The translations under genes and the position numbers were made by a program. Positions 17,250 to 25,758 of a DNA stretch of 64,000 nt are shown here, piece by piece. The notes under the pieces are model-generated. The model had not been told where the DNA came from and did not search any database. It saw only the letters and a program-made list of their open reading frames with translations. Position 1 is the stretch's first letter, and each line of letters starts with the position of its first letter. Source of the DNA: Gracilimonas sp040904925 (GTDB taxonomy: Bacteria > Bacteroidota > Rhodothermia > Balneolales > Balneolaceae). The stretch spans positions 1-64,000 of the forward strand of contig JBBDSP010000028.1 in assembly GCA_040904925.1 (NCBI GenBank), written 5' to 3'.

Positions 17250-18223
17250 CAGGATAGACTCGCTATGCGTTGACGGGTAGTAATAAGGTTTGAGATGCGA
17301 ACACCAAAATGTTCGTCGATCACAACTACTTCACCGTGAGCAATTCGCTGTCCGTTCACAAGGATATCAACCGGCTCACCGGCTAATTTTTCAAGCTCAA
17401 TTACAGAACCTTTGGCCAGTTGAAGTACTTTCCCCAAGGGAAGTTCAATTCTTCCAAGTTCAACGGAAACATCCATTTTAACATCCTTTAGCAGATCCAT
17501 GCTGTTTCCATTCTCATTTTCGAGATGAGGTGTATTTTCTTCGAAATCTTCAAATTCTATAAACTTACCGGAAATCACTTCTTCCCGGTGACCGTTCAGT
17601 TCTTCCTGTGTGTGTTTAGGCTCAAAATTCTCTTCCGAATTTTCATCGAGAACATCCGCTGATTCTTCATCAAGGATCTCCTCTGTAGGTTCTTCGACCT
17701 CTTCCTCCTCCTCTTCCATTATCTGTTCAGCGGGATCACCTATCAGTATTGCTGCTCTGACTTTATCATCGGCCAGACCTTCAACTTCCATGATCCCATG
17801 AAAATATGAGGTGTGCCGGAACAGCTCATCCAGGTCGCTCACCTGATACACTTCTGCCTCACCAAAACCGGTTTCTATACCTTCTTCAGTCAACTTTTTC
17901 TTGAGTGTCTCAGAAAGTTCATCGGAGAATTTTTTCAGTAGGTCTTTAGTAACCTCATTGAATTTCTTTTCTTCCACGCCCAGCATTACACTTGAAAGCA
18001 AGCCGAACCATTCCTCATCAAGCACGGCAAATACGTCCATTTCAAGAGCTTCATCTCTTGTATAAAGGATAATATCGTTCTCTTCGAGTTTTTCAGGAGC
18101 TGCTTCTGATTCTGTTTCCTCAAAAGAAGTGACCGTTATTTTTGTCTCTTCCATGAAAATAGAAGTCAGAAATTCCTGAATTCCGGGGAGATAGTTTTGT
18201 AGTTGTTCTTGATAATTATTCAT
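17249..18223 (-). CDS. fliN: Flagellar switch protein FliN, FliY-like with extra N-terminal domain
   Basis: The C-terminal SpoA domain (about residues 245-322; LKDVKMDVSVELGRIELPLG and VNGQRIAHGEVVVIDEHFGV) is FliN, the C-ring subunit at the base of the rotor. Unlike short FliN (about 130 residues) this 324-residue protein has a separate N-terminal alpha/beta domain (about 1-165) and an acidic linker (166-235, including a run of Glu). This layout recalls FliY, whose N-part is a CheC-like CheY-P phosphatase. I cannot see clear CheC active-site repeats, and there is no EIDALL-type CheY-binding peptide at the N-terminus. Starts 2 bases after fliM. Confidence 0.9.
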   Translation of the reverse strand: MNNYQEQLQNYLPGIQEFLTSIFMEETKITVTSFEETESEAAPEKLEENDIILYTRDEALEMDVFAVLDEEWFGLLSSVMLGVEEKKFNEVTKDLLKKFSDELSETLKKKLTEEGIETGFGEAEVYQVSDLDELFRHTSYFHGIMEVEGLADDKVRAAILIGDPAEQIMEEEEEEVEEPTEEILDEESADVLDENSEENFEPKHTQEELNGHREEVISGKFIEFEDFEENTPHLENENGNSMDLLKDVKMDVSVELGRIELPLGKVLQLAKGSVIELEKLAGEPVDILVNGQRIAHGEVVVIDEHFGVRISNLITTRQRIASLS

Positions 18224-18225
18224 AG

Positions 18226-19161
18226 CTATACCAGTTCCGTTTCATTTATTTCTTCGAGGAGTTCAAATACTTTAACAGCTCTTCTTCCCTGGACTACACC
18301 GGGATATGCTGTTAATTTGGTTGTTCCGTTTATACGAACATCCAGTGGTTTATCAGATTTTTGTTTTAAAGGGATGGTGTCTCCCTCTTTTAGGTTAATG
18401 ACTTCATTAAGTGTAAGCCTTGCCGTTCCCAAAAGGGGTTGAATGCGTACTTTTGCCTTCTTCAAGGTAAGTTGATAGGCTTGCATTTCTTCCCCAGAAA
18501 GTTCTTCTTGTTTTGATTTAAGACCCTTTCTCAGAATCGTATCATTCATCGCTTTTTTCAGCAGGCTATATGAATAGGATACGCCGACTTCGATCTGCTC
18601 TTCCCCAAGATCTATATTGAATTTTACAATAATTGTTGGGTCAACTGAGGCAAGGTGAAGGTTCTCGGGCTTACTTTCGTAGGTAGTGGAATCGATCGTA
18701 AAGTCCATATACGGCTCCCAGGCCGATATAATTTCTTTATTGATACTTTTAACGATACGGTTTACGATCTTTTCTTCGATAACAGTAAGCGTACGACGTT
18801 TCGAAAGCGCACGGTTTTGTCCACCACTTTGCCGTTCTATAAGGTGAATACAAAATTCAGGGGGTAATACAATAATGATTTCCCCGCTCAATTCATCCAC
18901 TGACAGTAAATAGATCGTGCTTGGACTTTCTATATTCTGAACAAAATCAGGAGAAGAAAGCTGTAAGATCTTACTCAAGCTTATATCCACTTTATATCTG
19001 AGAGAGGAGCTGACTATTCGGGTTAAATTCCTGGAAAAGACATCATGAATAGTCCGTAAGGTTCTCATAATCTCCTTACTGAACAACTTTGGCTGCCTGA
19101 AATCGTATGATTCTACATACTTAACATTTTCCGGTGCACGCTTTTGTGCTTTCATTTCCAT
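18226..19161 (-). CDS. fliM: Flagellar motor switch protein FliM, lacking the N-terminal CheY-binding peptide
   Basis: FliM forms the middle of the C-ring and normally binds CheY-P through an N-terminal EIDALL motif. The 311-residue protein has the conserved YDFRQPKLFSKEIMRTLRTI entry to the CheC-like middle domain, and a C-terminal SpoA domain (RIQPLLGTARLTLNEVINLK, then VRINGTTKLTAYPGVVQGRR). The N-terminus is only about 18 residues (MEMKAQKRAPENVKYVES) and holds no EIDALL-like sequence. In-frame stops (TGA TAG) lie eight codons upstream, so no longer start exists. It follows fliL by 27 bases. Confidence 0.94.
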   Translation of the reverse strand: MEMKAQKRAPENVKYVESYDFRQPKLFSKEIMRTLRTIHDVFSRNLTRIVSSSLRYKVDISLSKILQLSSPDFVQNIESPSTIYLLSVDELSGEIIIVLPPEFCIHLIERQSGGQNRALSKRRTLTVIEEKIVNRIVKSINKEIISAWEPYMDFTIDSTTYESKPENLHLASVDPTIIVKFNIDLGEEQIEVGVSYSYSLLKKAMNDTILRKGLKSKQEELSGEEMQAYQLTLKKAKVRIQPLLGTARLTLNEVINLKEGDTIPLKQKSDKPLDVRINGTTKLTAYPGVVQGRRAVKVFELLEEINETELV

Positions 19162-19188
19162 ATAGAAGGTTCCGTTGTTGGTTTGCTA

Positions 19189-19683
19189 TCATTGCATTAC
19201 ATACTTAGTGAAATACAAATTGCGTACCGAACGGGCCTCAATTACAGAATTAATCAGATCCATGAGTTCATATCGAAGCTGATCTCGTTCTTCTACTTTA
19301 ATCAATTCAGGAATAGTTCGCTTAGACAAGGCTTCAATCATCTCTTGCTTAAGCTTCATCTTATGATTGTTAAGTGTTTGAATATGGGCTTTATCGTCTA
19401 ATTCTAGGCTTATTTCCACCAAAAGGTATCTTTTACCATTGGTATTGGCGGGGTTTATTACTAATTCTTCCATGTCGTAGGTACCGTAATCACCCGGGCT
19501 TTTTGAGTTTACAGTCTCATAAACATCTGGATAATATTTATCCACAATGGCATAAGCGAGATAACCCTGCCCTGCAAAAAATAAAATCACAAGGAAATAT
19601 TTTCCTATTGAAAGAAATTTTGACTTCCCGCCTTTTCTTCTTGGTTTAGTCTTTCTAGCGTTATTTTTGTCTTTTGTTGCCAT
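19189..19683 (-). CDS. fliL: Flagellar basal-body protein FliL
   Basis: FliL is a single-pass inner-membrane protein that surrounds stators. The 164-residue protein has a very basic N-terminus (DKNNARKTKPRRKGGKSK), a membrane helix at about 26-46 (YFLVILFFAGQGYLAYAIV) and a periplasmic domain with the FliL pattern YLLVEISLELDDK, then RDQLRYELMDLINSVIE. It sits between motB (30 bases upstream) and fliM, the usual company. Confidence 0.9.
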   Translation of the reverse strand: MATKDKNNARKTKPRRKGGKSKFLSIGKYFLVILFFAGQGYLAYAIVDKYYPDVYETVNSKSPGDYGTYDMEELVINPANTNGKRYLLVEISLELDDKAHIQTLNNHKMKLKQEMIEALSKRTIPELIKVEERDQLRYELMDLINSVIEARSVRNLYFTKYVMQ

Positions 19684-19713
19684 AATTATTCTCCCACTTA
19701 AACATTGAACTTT

Positions 19714-20436
19714 TTAGAACCAGACTTCTGCATCTTGAGTATTCATCAGCAGTTCATCTCGTAAATAAATTTCTACTCTTCTGTTTTTTCTTCGTCCGGT
19801 TTCTGTTTCATTATCTGCTATTGGATCATATTCCCCAAAACTGCTGGCTTTAAAATTACTTGGTATGATCTCTGAATTTTCCTGTAAGAACTGTACTACA
19901 GAAACCGATCTTGCTGCCCCCAGATGCCAGTTGGTTTTGTGGATCGAATTCCCTCGAATAGGCACATTATCGGTATGTCCCTGTACTTCAATTTCGATTA
20001 CATTTTCATCAATTTTTTCTGCAACATCTTTAAGTATGATCATAGCATTCGGTAGTAATTCTGAGGATCCACTTTCAAAGGTCAGCGAATCACTTAACGT
20101 GATCTTTACTCCACTTGTACTTACCTCGATATCCACCTCAGACGAAAATTCATAATTTTCGAGTACATCTGCGAAAGCCTGCCAGTATTCTACCCGCTCT
20201 TCCAGTAAATCTTCCATATCGAGTGAATCAGTTGGCACTTCGAAATCTTCTGTTTTAATATTATGGGCATCAAAAAATCCGGAATTATTTTGAAAATGGG
20301 ATATAAAATCCTTGAATACACTCTCATCAATACTGGGAGTAAGAGTGTACAACAATACAAAGAAGACCAATAACAGCGTCATAAGATCGCCGTAGGTAAT
20401 CAGCCAGTTGCCAGAATTTCTTTTAGATTTTGCCAT
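19714..20436 (-). CDS. motB: Flagellar motor stator protein MotB
   Basis: MotB anchors the stator to peptidoglycan and carries the ion-binding Asp. The 240-residue protein has one membrane helix with YGDLMTLLLVFFVLLYTLTP, Asp17 being the ion-binding residue, and an OmpA-like peptidoglycan-binding domain (IEVQGHTDNVPIRGNS, ARSVSVVQFLQENSE, GRRKNRRVEI). Asp is followed by Leu, as in Na+-type PomB/MotS, rather than Phe or Met as in H+-type MotB; a sodium-driven motor is therefore a possibility. The start overlaps motA by 37 bases. Confidence 0.95.
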   Translation of the reverse strand: MAKSKRNSGNWLITYGDLMTLLLVFFVLLYTLTPSIDESVFKDFISHFQNNSGFFDAHNIKTEDFEVPTDSLDMEDLLEERVEYWQAFADVLENYEFSSEVDIEVSTSGVKITLSDSLTFESGSSELLPNAMIILKDVAEKIDENVIEIEVQGHTDNVPIRGNSIHKTNWHLGAARSVSVVQFLQENSEIIPSNFKASSFGEYDPIADNETETGRRKNRRVEIYLRDELLMNTQDAEVWF

Positions 20437-21302
20437 TCCTTATCCTGTTGTTCGATCCAGAGTTTGTAGAATTTTTCGTCCCTTTTCTTCAGTATGCTTA
20501 ATTCTTCATGATGTTTGATATACTCGGCCCTGCTTTTAGGATCTATATAGATCAGCATCTTTTTTTCCATAATCCTGGGGTTTTCACCCTCTACAATGGA
20601 AAGTATCCCAATTCTAAACATTTCTTTTCTATTCCGATCAAGCTCACTCAGGTATTCTAGTTTTCCGGCTAGAGGGCCAAAAAATACATTTGCCAGAATG
20701 GTACCATATAAGGTGGTGATAAGTGCGACTGATAGTCCGGCCCCTAGTGATTCCGGGTCAGAAATATTCTGCAGCATTAATACCATTCCTATTACGGTTC
20801 CGATCATCCCAAATGCCGGAGCATAATTGGCCATGGAGTTTAGCAACATGATTGAAAGCTCAACTTGCTTTTCACGACTCGCGATCTCATCCTTAAGGAT
20901 GCTGTCTAAGTTCTCTTCTTTAAAACCATCAACAGCAAGCTGCAACCCACTCTTCAGGTAATCATCTTTAAGATGTTTAATATCATTATCTAACACCAGT
21001 ATTCCGTTTCTTCGAACTCTCCTTGCAAACATGGACAATAATTCCATATCTGTCCGCAGATCAATAGAACTCAACTTCATCAGGCTCAGAGTAGTATCGA
21101 AACTGATCTTGATCTTTTCAAAGCTGTAGTTTACAGCTGTGGAGGCAACCACCCCTCCCACTACGATCAGCACCGAAGACCCACTCAGGAAAGTTCCTAA
21201 ACTTCCTTGCATGACGATAGCTCCGATTATGAGCACAAATCCTAAAATAAATCCTATGGTACTTGAACGATCTAGCATATCATTCTTATCGGTTCGGCCC
21301 AT
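20400..21302 (-). CDS. motA: Flagellar motor stator protein MotA
   Basis: MotA is the torque-generating stator subunit. The protein has four membrane helices: two near the N-terminus (STIGFILGFVLIIGAIVMQG and LSGSSVLIVVGGVVASTAV) and two around 160-215 (NYAPAFGMIGTVIGMVLMLQ and GAGLSVALITTLYGTILANV). A cytoplasmic loop lies between them. The ATG at 21302 gives 300 residues. A second ATG at 21278 gives 292 residues and aligns better with the usual MotA/PomA start; a sigma28-type promoter (21286-21312) overlaps the first ATG, which also argues for the second start. The gene follows a strong terminator of the upstream operon. Confidence 0.95.
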   Translation of the reverse strand: MGRTDKNDMLDRSSTIGFILGFVLIIGAIVMQGSLGTFLSGSSVLIVVGGVVASTAVNYSFEKIKISFDTTLSLMKLSSIDLRTDMELLSMFARRVRRNGILVLDNDIKHLKDDYLKSGLQLAVDGFKEENLDSILKDEIASREKQVELSIMLLNSMANYAPAFGMIGTVIGMVLMLQNISDPESLGAGLSVALITTLYGTILANVFFGPLAGKLEYLSELDRNRKEMFRIGILSIVEGENPRIMEKKMLIYIDPKSRAEYIKHHEELSILKKRDEKFYKLWIEQQDKEWQNLKEILATG

Positions 21303-21312
21303 TAATTCTTAA
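21286..21312 (-). promoter_or_regulatory. Sigma28-type promoter P3 at motA
   Basis: On the minus strand TTAAGAAT (21305-21312), 11 bases, ACCGATAA (21286-21293). It overlaps the first possible motA ATG at 21302. The predicted transcript would start near 21279, at or next to the second ATG (21278), implying an almost leaderless motA message. The match is as good as at the chemoreceptor genes. Confidence 0.6.
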
Positions 21313-21380
21313 GTACAGATTCAGTTTTTTTTATGCTTACAAATATGGATCAGAAATTACTTTCGCTGAAAAATGATCCA

Positions 21381-21424
21381 TAAAAAAACTCCGCAAGCAG
21401 GTTCGGGACTGCAATGCGGAGTTT
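21381..21424 (-). terminator. Intrinsic terminator of the flgB-to-flgE operon
   Basis: On the minus strand AAACTCCGCA (21424-21415) pairs with TGCGGAGTTT (21395-21386), followed by a run of T. It lies 52 bases beyond the flgE stop and separates this operon from motA. Confidence 0.88.
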
Positions 21425-21475
21425 AAGCTACCGTAGTACAGGTTTATGACTACTCATAAACCGTGTTTTTAGAAA

Positions 21476-23101
21476 TTATCGCTTGAGGTTTACGGCCTCA
21501 GTAAGCATTTCATCAGAAGTACTGATCACTCTGGCACTTGATTGATATGCACGTTGTGCAGTTATCATATCCGTGAATTCTTTAGCGAGATCAACATTTG
21601 ATCCCTCTAAAGACCCAGAGTTGATTTCAGTTCCTGAGAAATTATCTGCGGTATCAACAAATAATTCACCGGCAGCTGATGTTGCTCTGAATAAACCGCC
21701 ACCAATCGTTTCAAGTCCGTTTTCATTCTGAACCTCACCAAGAGCCATCTGTGCAAGTACCATAGCATTACCGTTATCGTAAATACCTTCAACTTGTCCT
21801 GCTCCATTTACCGTCACATCTATCAATTCACCCTGGGTATATCCATCCTGACCAATAACTTTCGCAGAATTACTTCCTGCATATTGGGTAAACCTTGTTC
21901 CCGTTTCTGAATTGCCAAGTTCAACTGAGAAATTAGTTGTATTGGCTCCATTTCCTGGCTCAAATGACAGGTTCAGCAGGTCATCAGAAGAAAGCTGTCC
22001 AAGTTCATCAAAATTCACCGTTCCAGTTGCTCCGGTTGTGATCTCTTCCCCATCTAAAAACCGGGCACTGTATTCCCATTCATTGGGATCTGTTTGAGTG
22101 AATTCTAATAGCAGTGAGTGGGCATTTCCAAGCTCATCATACACTGTAGTACTCATAGTTTGAGTATTGTTCTTTCCTTCTTGTACTGTTTGGAGCCCTG
22201 GTAAATTAATGTCACCCGCTCCTGTAACCGACATAGATGTAATATCTAATGCGCTTTCACCCAATTGAGCAGAACGGAGGAGCATAATCCCATCTACCAA
22301 AGCCATTTTTCCTTCGGAATCCGGCATTTGTGTATTAAAAGCATTCATCATGTCTTCCAGTGTTGTTCCGTCGTTTCCGGCACCATAGGTAAAGCTGTAT
22401 GTTGCAGCTGTACCATCATTTAGGGTTACATCAAAATCTACCGTATCACCATCTGCGAGATCAGTCAGTGTCTGACTTAGATCATTAAGATCAGTGTTGT
22501 CCGGTGCGGGACTACCATTAATGGTAAATCCGCTTTGGGACTGAAGTACTTTTGCAGTACTTGTGCTGGCATTTAAGTTACCGGCAAGCGACACATTTTC
22601 TGTCTTTTTCGGAGGCAGAACATTTTCAAAATCTATGCGAACATCTTCTGCTGCACCGCCACCTAATACATTTCCGTTTTTATCAGCGATATAACCCTGA
22701 ACCGATCGTCCACCCTGATCTACTAAATATCCGTCTTTATTGAATACAAAGTTTCCGGCTCTGGTCATAAGTTGTTCGCCGTTATCTGCTACCATAAAAT
22801 ATCCTTCACCTTCAATGGCCAGATCAGTGGCTCTTCCGGTACTTTGCATGGCACCCTGACTGAAATCACGATCGATGGAAGCAACACGTACTCCCAAACC
22901 AACCTGATTACTGAGCTGTGGGGCTGAATCTCCCCCTCCCGCTCTGCCAAGTCTTTCACTCATCATTTCTGCAAAAGAAACTCTGGATGATTTAAAACCT
23001 GCTGTTTCCACATTTGCGATGTTATTACCTATAACATCCATTTTAGTTTGAAATGCTCTCAAACCACTAACACCTGAATTAAGGGACTTTATTAATGACA
23101 T
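21476..23101 (-). CDS. flgE: Flagellar hook protein FlgE
   Basis: FlgE polymerises into the hook. The 541-residue protein begins with the axial N-domain (NNIANVETAGFKSSRVSFAE at about 27-46), has the FlgE/F/G domain (GYFMVADNGEQLMTRAGNF), two large surface domains in the middle with a FlgE-type VYDELGNAHSLLLEFTQTDP segment, and ends with NVDLAKEFTDMITAQRAYQS. It is the last gene of the flgB operon, 80 bases after flgD. Confidence 0.96.
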   Translation of the reverse strand: MSLIKSLNSGVSGLRAFQTKMDVIGNNIANVETAGFKSSRVSFAEMMSERLGRAGGGDSAPQLSNQVGLGVRVASIDRDFSQGAMQSTGRATDLAIEGEGYFMVADNGEQLMTRAGNFVFNKDGYLVDQGGRSVQGYIADKNGNVLGGGAAEDVRIDFENVLPPKKTENVSLAGNLNASTSTAKVLQSQSGFTINGSPAPDNTDLNDLSQTLTDLADGDTVDFDVTLNDGTAATYSFTYGAGNDGTTLEDMMNAFNTQMPDSEGKMALVDGIMLLRSAQLGESALDITSMSVTGAGDINLPGLQTVQEGKNNTQTMSTTVYDELGNAHSLLLEFTQTDPNEWEYSARFLDGEEITTGATGTVNFDELGQLSSDDLLNLSFEPGNGANTTNFSVELGNSETGTRFTQYAGSNSAKVIGQDGYTQGELIDVTVNGAGQVEGIYDNGNAMVLAQMALGEVQNENGLETIGGGLFRATSAAGELFVDTADNFSGTEINSGSLEGSNVDLAKEFTDMITAQRAYQSSARVISTSDEMLTEAVNLKR

Positions 23102-23181
23102 AATTATCTCCTATTTATTTGAACAGAATTATTCTGCCCGGCTTGACTAAACAAGCCATATATGTTTATTAAAATTGTTGT

Positions 23182-23862
23182 TTAGAAAAGATCGGTTCCA
23201 ACTTCTTCCACGTCACCGATCGGTACTTCAATACCATTTAACGATAAGAACACTCCGTCTCCGCTGAAGCGTACTTTGTTAGCAATTCCTTCCACATAAA
23301 TGAGAGCATTTGCTGATTCCTCGCCATTTTTGGCTACTACTTCCACCTCGTATTTTCCTTCACCAAGGCGTTCACCTGAGTCGTTCTTACCATCCCAGGT
23401 CCAGTTGTTATCACCTGAAGACATTCCGTTCAGCGTTTCCCGCCTTACTTCTGTGCCATTCGCATTTCGTATAACAATTTCTACTTCTTCAGCTGCAGAT
23501 CCCAGTTTAAAATTGATCTCACTATTGCCTTCTGCACTCAGGTTAACCTGATCACTTATTGCTCTTACCTGTTTTCCGGTAAGGGTTGCAGCCATAGAGT
23601 TTGTTAAGCTTGCACTCATCATATCCTGAGTAGATTGCAAGCTTTTAAGACCGCTGTTTACATCAATAAGCTGTTCCACAGAGTTAAACTGCGCAAGTTG
23701 TGATGCAAATTCAGCTCCATCCTGAGGATTCATTGGGTCCTGATTTCTCATTTGAGTTATCAAGAGTTGCAAAAATTGATCTTGCCCCATCTCAGACTTT
23801 CCAACTGTATTACCTTTCTGAAAAGCAGATGCTGTATTTGCGTTAATATTGTTTATATCCAT
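23182..23862 (-). CDS. flgD: Hook assembly scaffold FlgD
   Basis: FlgD caps the growing hook. The 226-residue protein starts with the diagnostic GQDQFLQLLITQMRNQDPMN segment (about 25-44), then PQDGAEFASQLAQFNSVEQL. The C-terminal part is the FlgD Ig-like and tudor-like region (NWTWDGKNDSGERLGEGKYE). It follows fliK after 12 bases and is followed by flgE, the classic fliK-flgD-flgE order. Confidence 0.96.
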   Translation of the reverse strand: MDINNINANTASAFQKGNTVGKSEMGQDQFLQLLITQMRNQDPMNPQDGAEFASQLAQFNSVEQLIDVNSGLKSLQSTQDMMSASLTNSMAATLTGKQVRAISDQVNLSAEGNSEINFKLGSAAEEVEIVIRNANGTEVRRETLNGMSSGDNNWTWDGKNDSGERLGEGKYEVEVVAKNGEESANALIYVEGIANKVRFSGDGVFLSLNGIEVPIGDVEEVGTDLF

Positions 23863-23874
23863 GTTATCACCTGA

Positions 23875-25758
23875 TTATATCGTCCATTCCATTTGGTTAT
23901 ATCCGAATTTCCGGACTGTTTGCTGAAGATGTTCTTCTGCTCGTTTGTTTAAAATCTTTTCTGGCCCTTCTCCTGAAGAGTTACCGGATTCCCCTTTATT
24001 ACCGGAGGATGGCGAATCTCCAAAGAAGCCTTCCATTGCATCACCCTGGTTATCATCGAACTGAAGATCAACACTCAGTTCACATTCTTGCTCCAGATGA
24101 TTTTTGATCTCCTCACCATACTGCTGCATCATCTTGCTCAGTTCAATACTGCTTGATGCGATCTTCACCTGTATCACCCCATCTACATTACGTGTTGAAA
24201 GCTCGATCTTGTTTCCATCATCCAGATCAAAACTGTGCTTTTGCCAGTTCTGAGGCATATCTTTGCCTGCAGATGTGGCTTTTTGAAATGCTCCGGTCAA
24301 TCCCGGAATTACACTTCGTTTTAAGAATACATTATTGATCGGAAGTTCCGCTAGTCTGTTCATATTCATAGCAGCCTGCTCGTTTGAAGTATTTTCTGTT
24401 ACTTCAGCAGCTTCCATAAATTGTTCATTGAAAAATACCTGTTGATTGGCTGTCATTTCAGCTGCCTGCTGAGTGTCTGCCTGAAATTTGATCCAGCCCG
24501 GCTGGGAGTTGAATGGCATTCCTTGCTGATTTCCTCCTGAGTTTGTAGCCAAAGCTAAGCGCTCACTACTGCCATTATTTCCTTCCGTTGTTTGATTGAA
24601 CAAATCGTACCTTTTTCCACGCTCTTCGTTGCTTTTTTGGGCATTAGCTAATTCAACCTGAAGCTGCGGCTGTTCTTTCAGTTCAACATCTTTGGAAATA
24701 TTTTGAAGAGTTTGTTCCAATACTGCTTTAGTATTACCGGTCTCTACAGGTTGTCTCGCGTTCACTGCTTTTTCAGATACTCCCGATGTTTGCACACCTA
24801 CAGCTTTTCCTGCTGCACGGAGATCAAAAAACTTTCTTTGCCCCTCTGTTTTAGTTTCTTTCCCGGAATCAGTGACCGAACCTTCAGTTCCTTCTGTTTT
24901 TAATGCCGTTTTCAGATCTGCTTCCGTACTAACCTTTTCAGATCCTTTTGCAACCTGTACACCTTTTTCAGTTTCAGCTGCAGTTATATTTGTCTTTTGC
25001 TGAAACGTTGATGATTCCGACCCTTCTGTCACACCGCCCGATTGATTGCCGGAGACACTACTTTCCGAAGTGTTACCAACGATCGGATTTTCGGAAACAC
25101 GACCGTTTTCACTACCTGTTTGTTTAGGTGTACTGTCAGAATTCAAAGGGGCTTTATTTATTTTTGAGGATTCTTCACCCTGAAGAGCTTTCTCACCTTC
25201 CGGCAACTTTAAATCAGATGCTGTATTTAATACTGTTTTAGTCTGAGAATCAGATGATTCGGTCTGAGCTTCTTTGGCCTGTTGAGACGCTGCCCCCTGT
25301 ACAGTATCTCTATCTGCTCCGGAGTTCTCAACGCCAGACCTCTCTAAATTCTGAGGATCAATAACCTCAGACTTATTTTCTGAACTCTGAATTTTAGTCG
25401 TTTCACTTTCTTTGGTTTCGGCTGAGATCTCCTTGTTTTCATTCAAGGAAGCAGATTGATCTGAACTGTCATCGACTTCAATTTCCTTTTTACTTTGAAT
25501 GTCTTCCAACGGTGTTGATTCATTTTCTGTTTCTGCCTCAGTTGTGAGCCCGGAGATACTTCCCTCGGTTTCCTTGCCTTCAGAATTCGATGATTTTGGC
25601 TGAGTATTTTCCTCACCCTCAGTTTGTAAAGCCATCAGCATCTTGCCAAAAAAGCCGGGATTGGAATTTGCATCCTCCCCTTCTTTCAAAGATCCCGAAA
25701 GGGATGTTTTTCCGGTATTCGAGGCATTCGTAATTGAGTTGAAAACTTCTTTTATCAT
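23875..25758 (-). CDS. fliK: Flagellar hook-length control protein FliK
   Basis: FliK is the secreted ruler that measures the hook and triggers the FlhB switch. The 627-residue protein is long and dominated by Ser/Glu/Thr/Gln-rich disordered sequence (residues 1-460). A C-terminal folded FliK domain follows at about 510-580, with LDDGNKIELSTRNVDGVIQV and SSSIELSKMMQQYGEEIKNH. The composition is standard for FliK and the N-part is not conserved between species. The start overlaps the MotE-like gene by 4 bases. Confidence 0.92.
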   Translation of the reverse strand: MIKEVFNSITNASNTGKTSLSGSLKEGEDANSNPGFFGKMLMALQTEGEENTQPKSSNSEGKETEGSISGLTTEAETENESTPLEDIQSKKEIEVDDSSDQSASLNENKEISAETKESETTKIQSSENKSEVIDPQNLERSGVENSGADRDTVQGAASQQAKEAQTESSDSQTKTVLNTASDLKLPEGEKALQGEESSKINKAPLNSDSTPKQTGSENGRVSENPIVGNTSESSVSGNQSGGVTEGSESSTFQQKTNITAAETEKGVQVAKGSEKVSTEADLKTALKTEGTEGSVTDSGKETKTEGQRKFFDLRAAGKAVGVQTSGVSEKAVNARQPVETGNTKAVLEQTLQNISKDVELKEQPQLQVELANAQKSNEERGKRYDLFNQTTEGNNGSSERLALATNSGGNQQGMPFNSQPGWIKFQADTQQAAEMTANQQVFFNEQFMEAAEVTENTSNEQAAMNMNRLAELPINNVFLKRSVIPGLTGAFQKATSAGKDMPQNWQKHSFDLDDGNKIELSTRNVDGVIQVKIASSSIELSKMMQQYGEEIKNHLEQECELSVDLQFDDNQGDAMEGFFGDSPSSGNKGESGNSSGEGPEKILNKRAEEHLQQTVRKFGYNQMEWTI

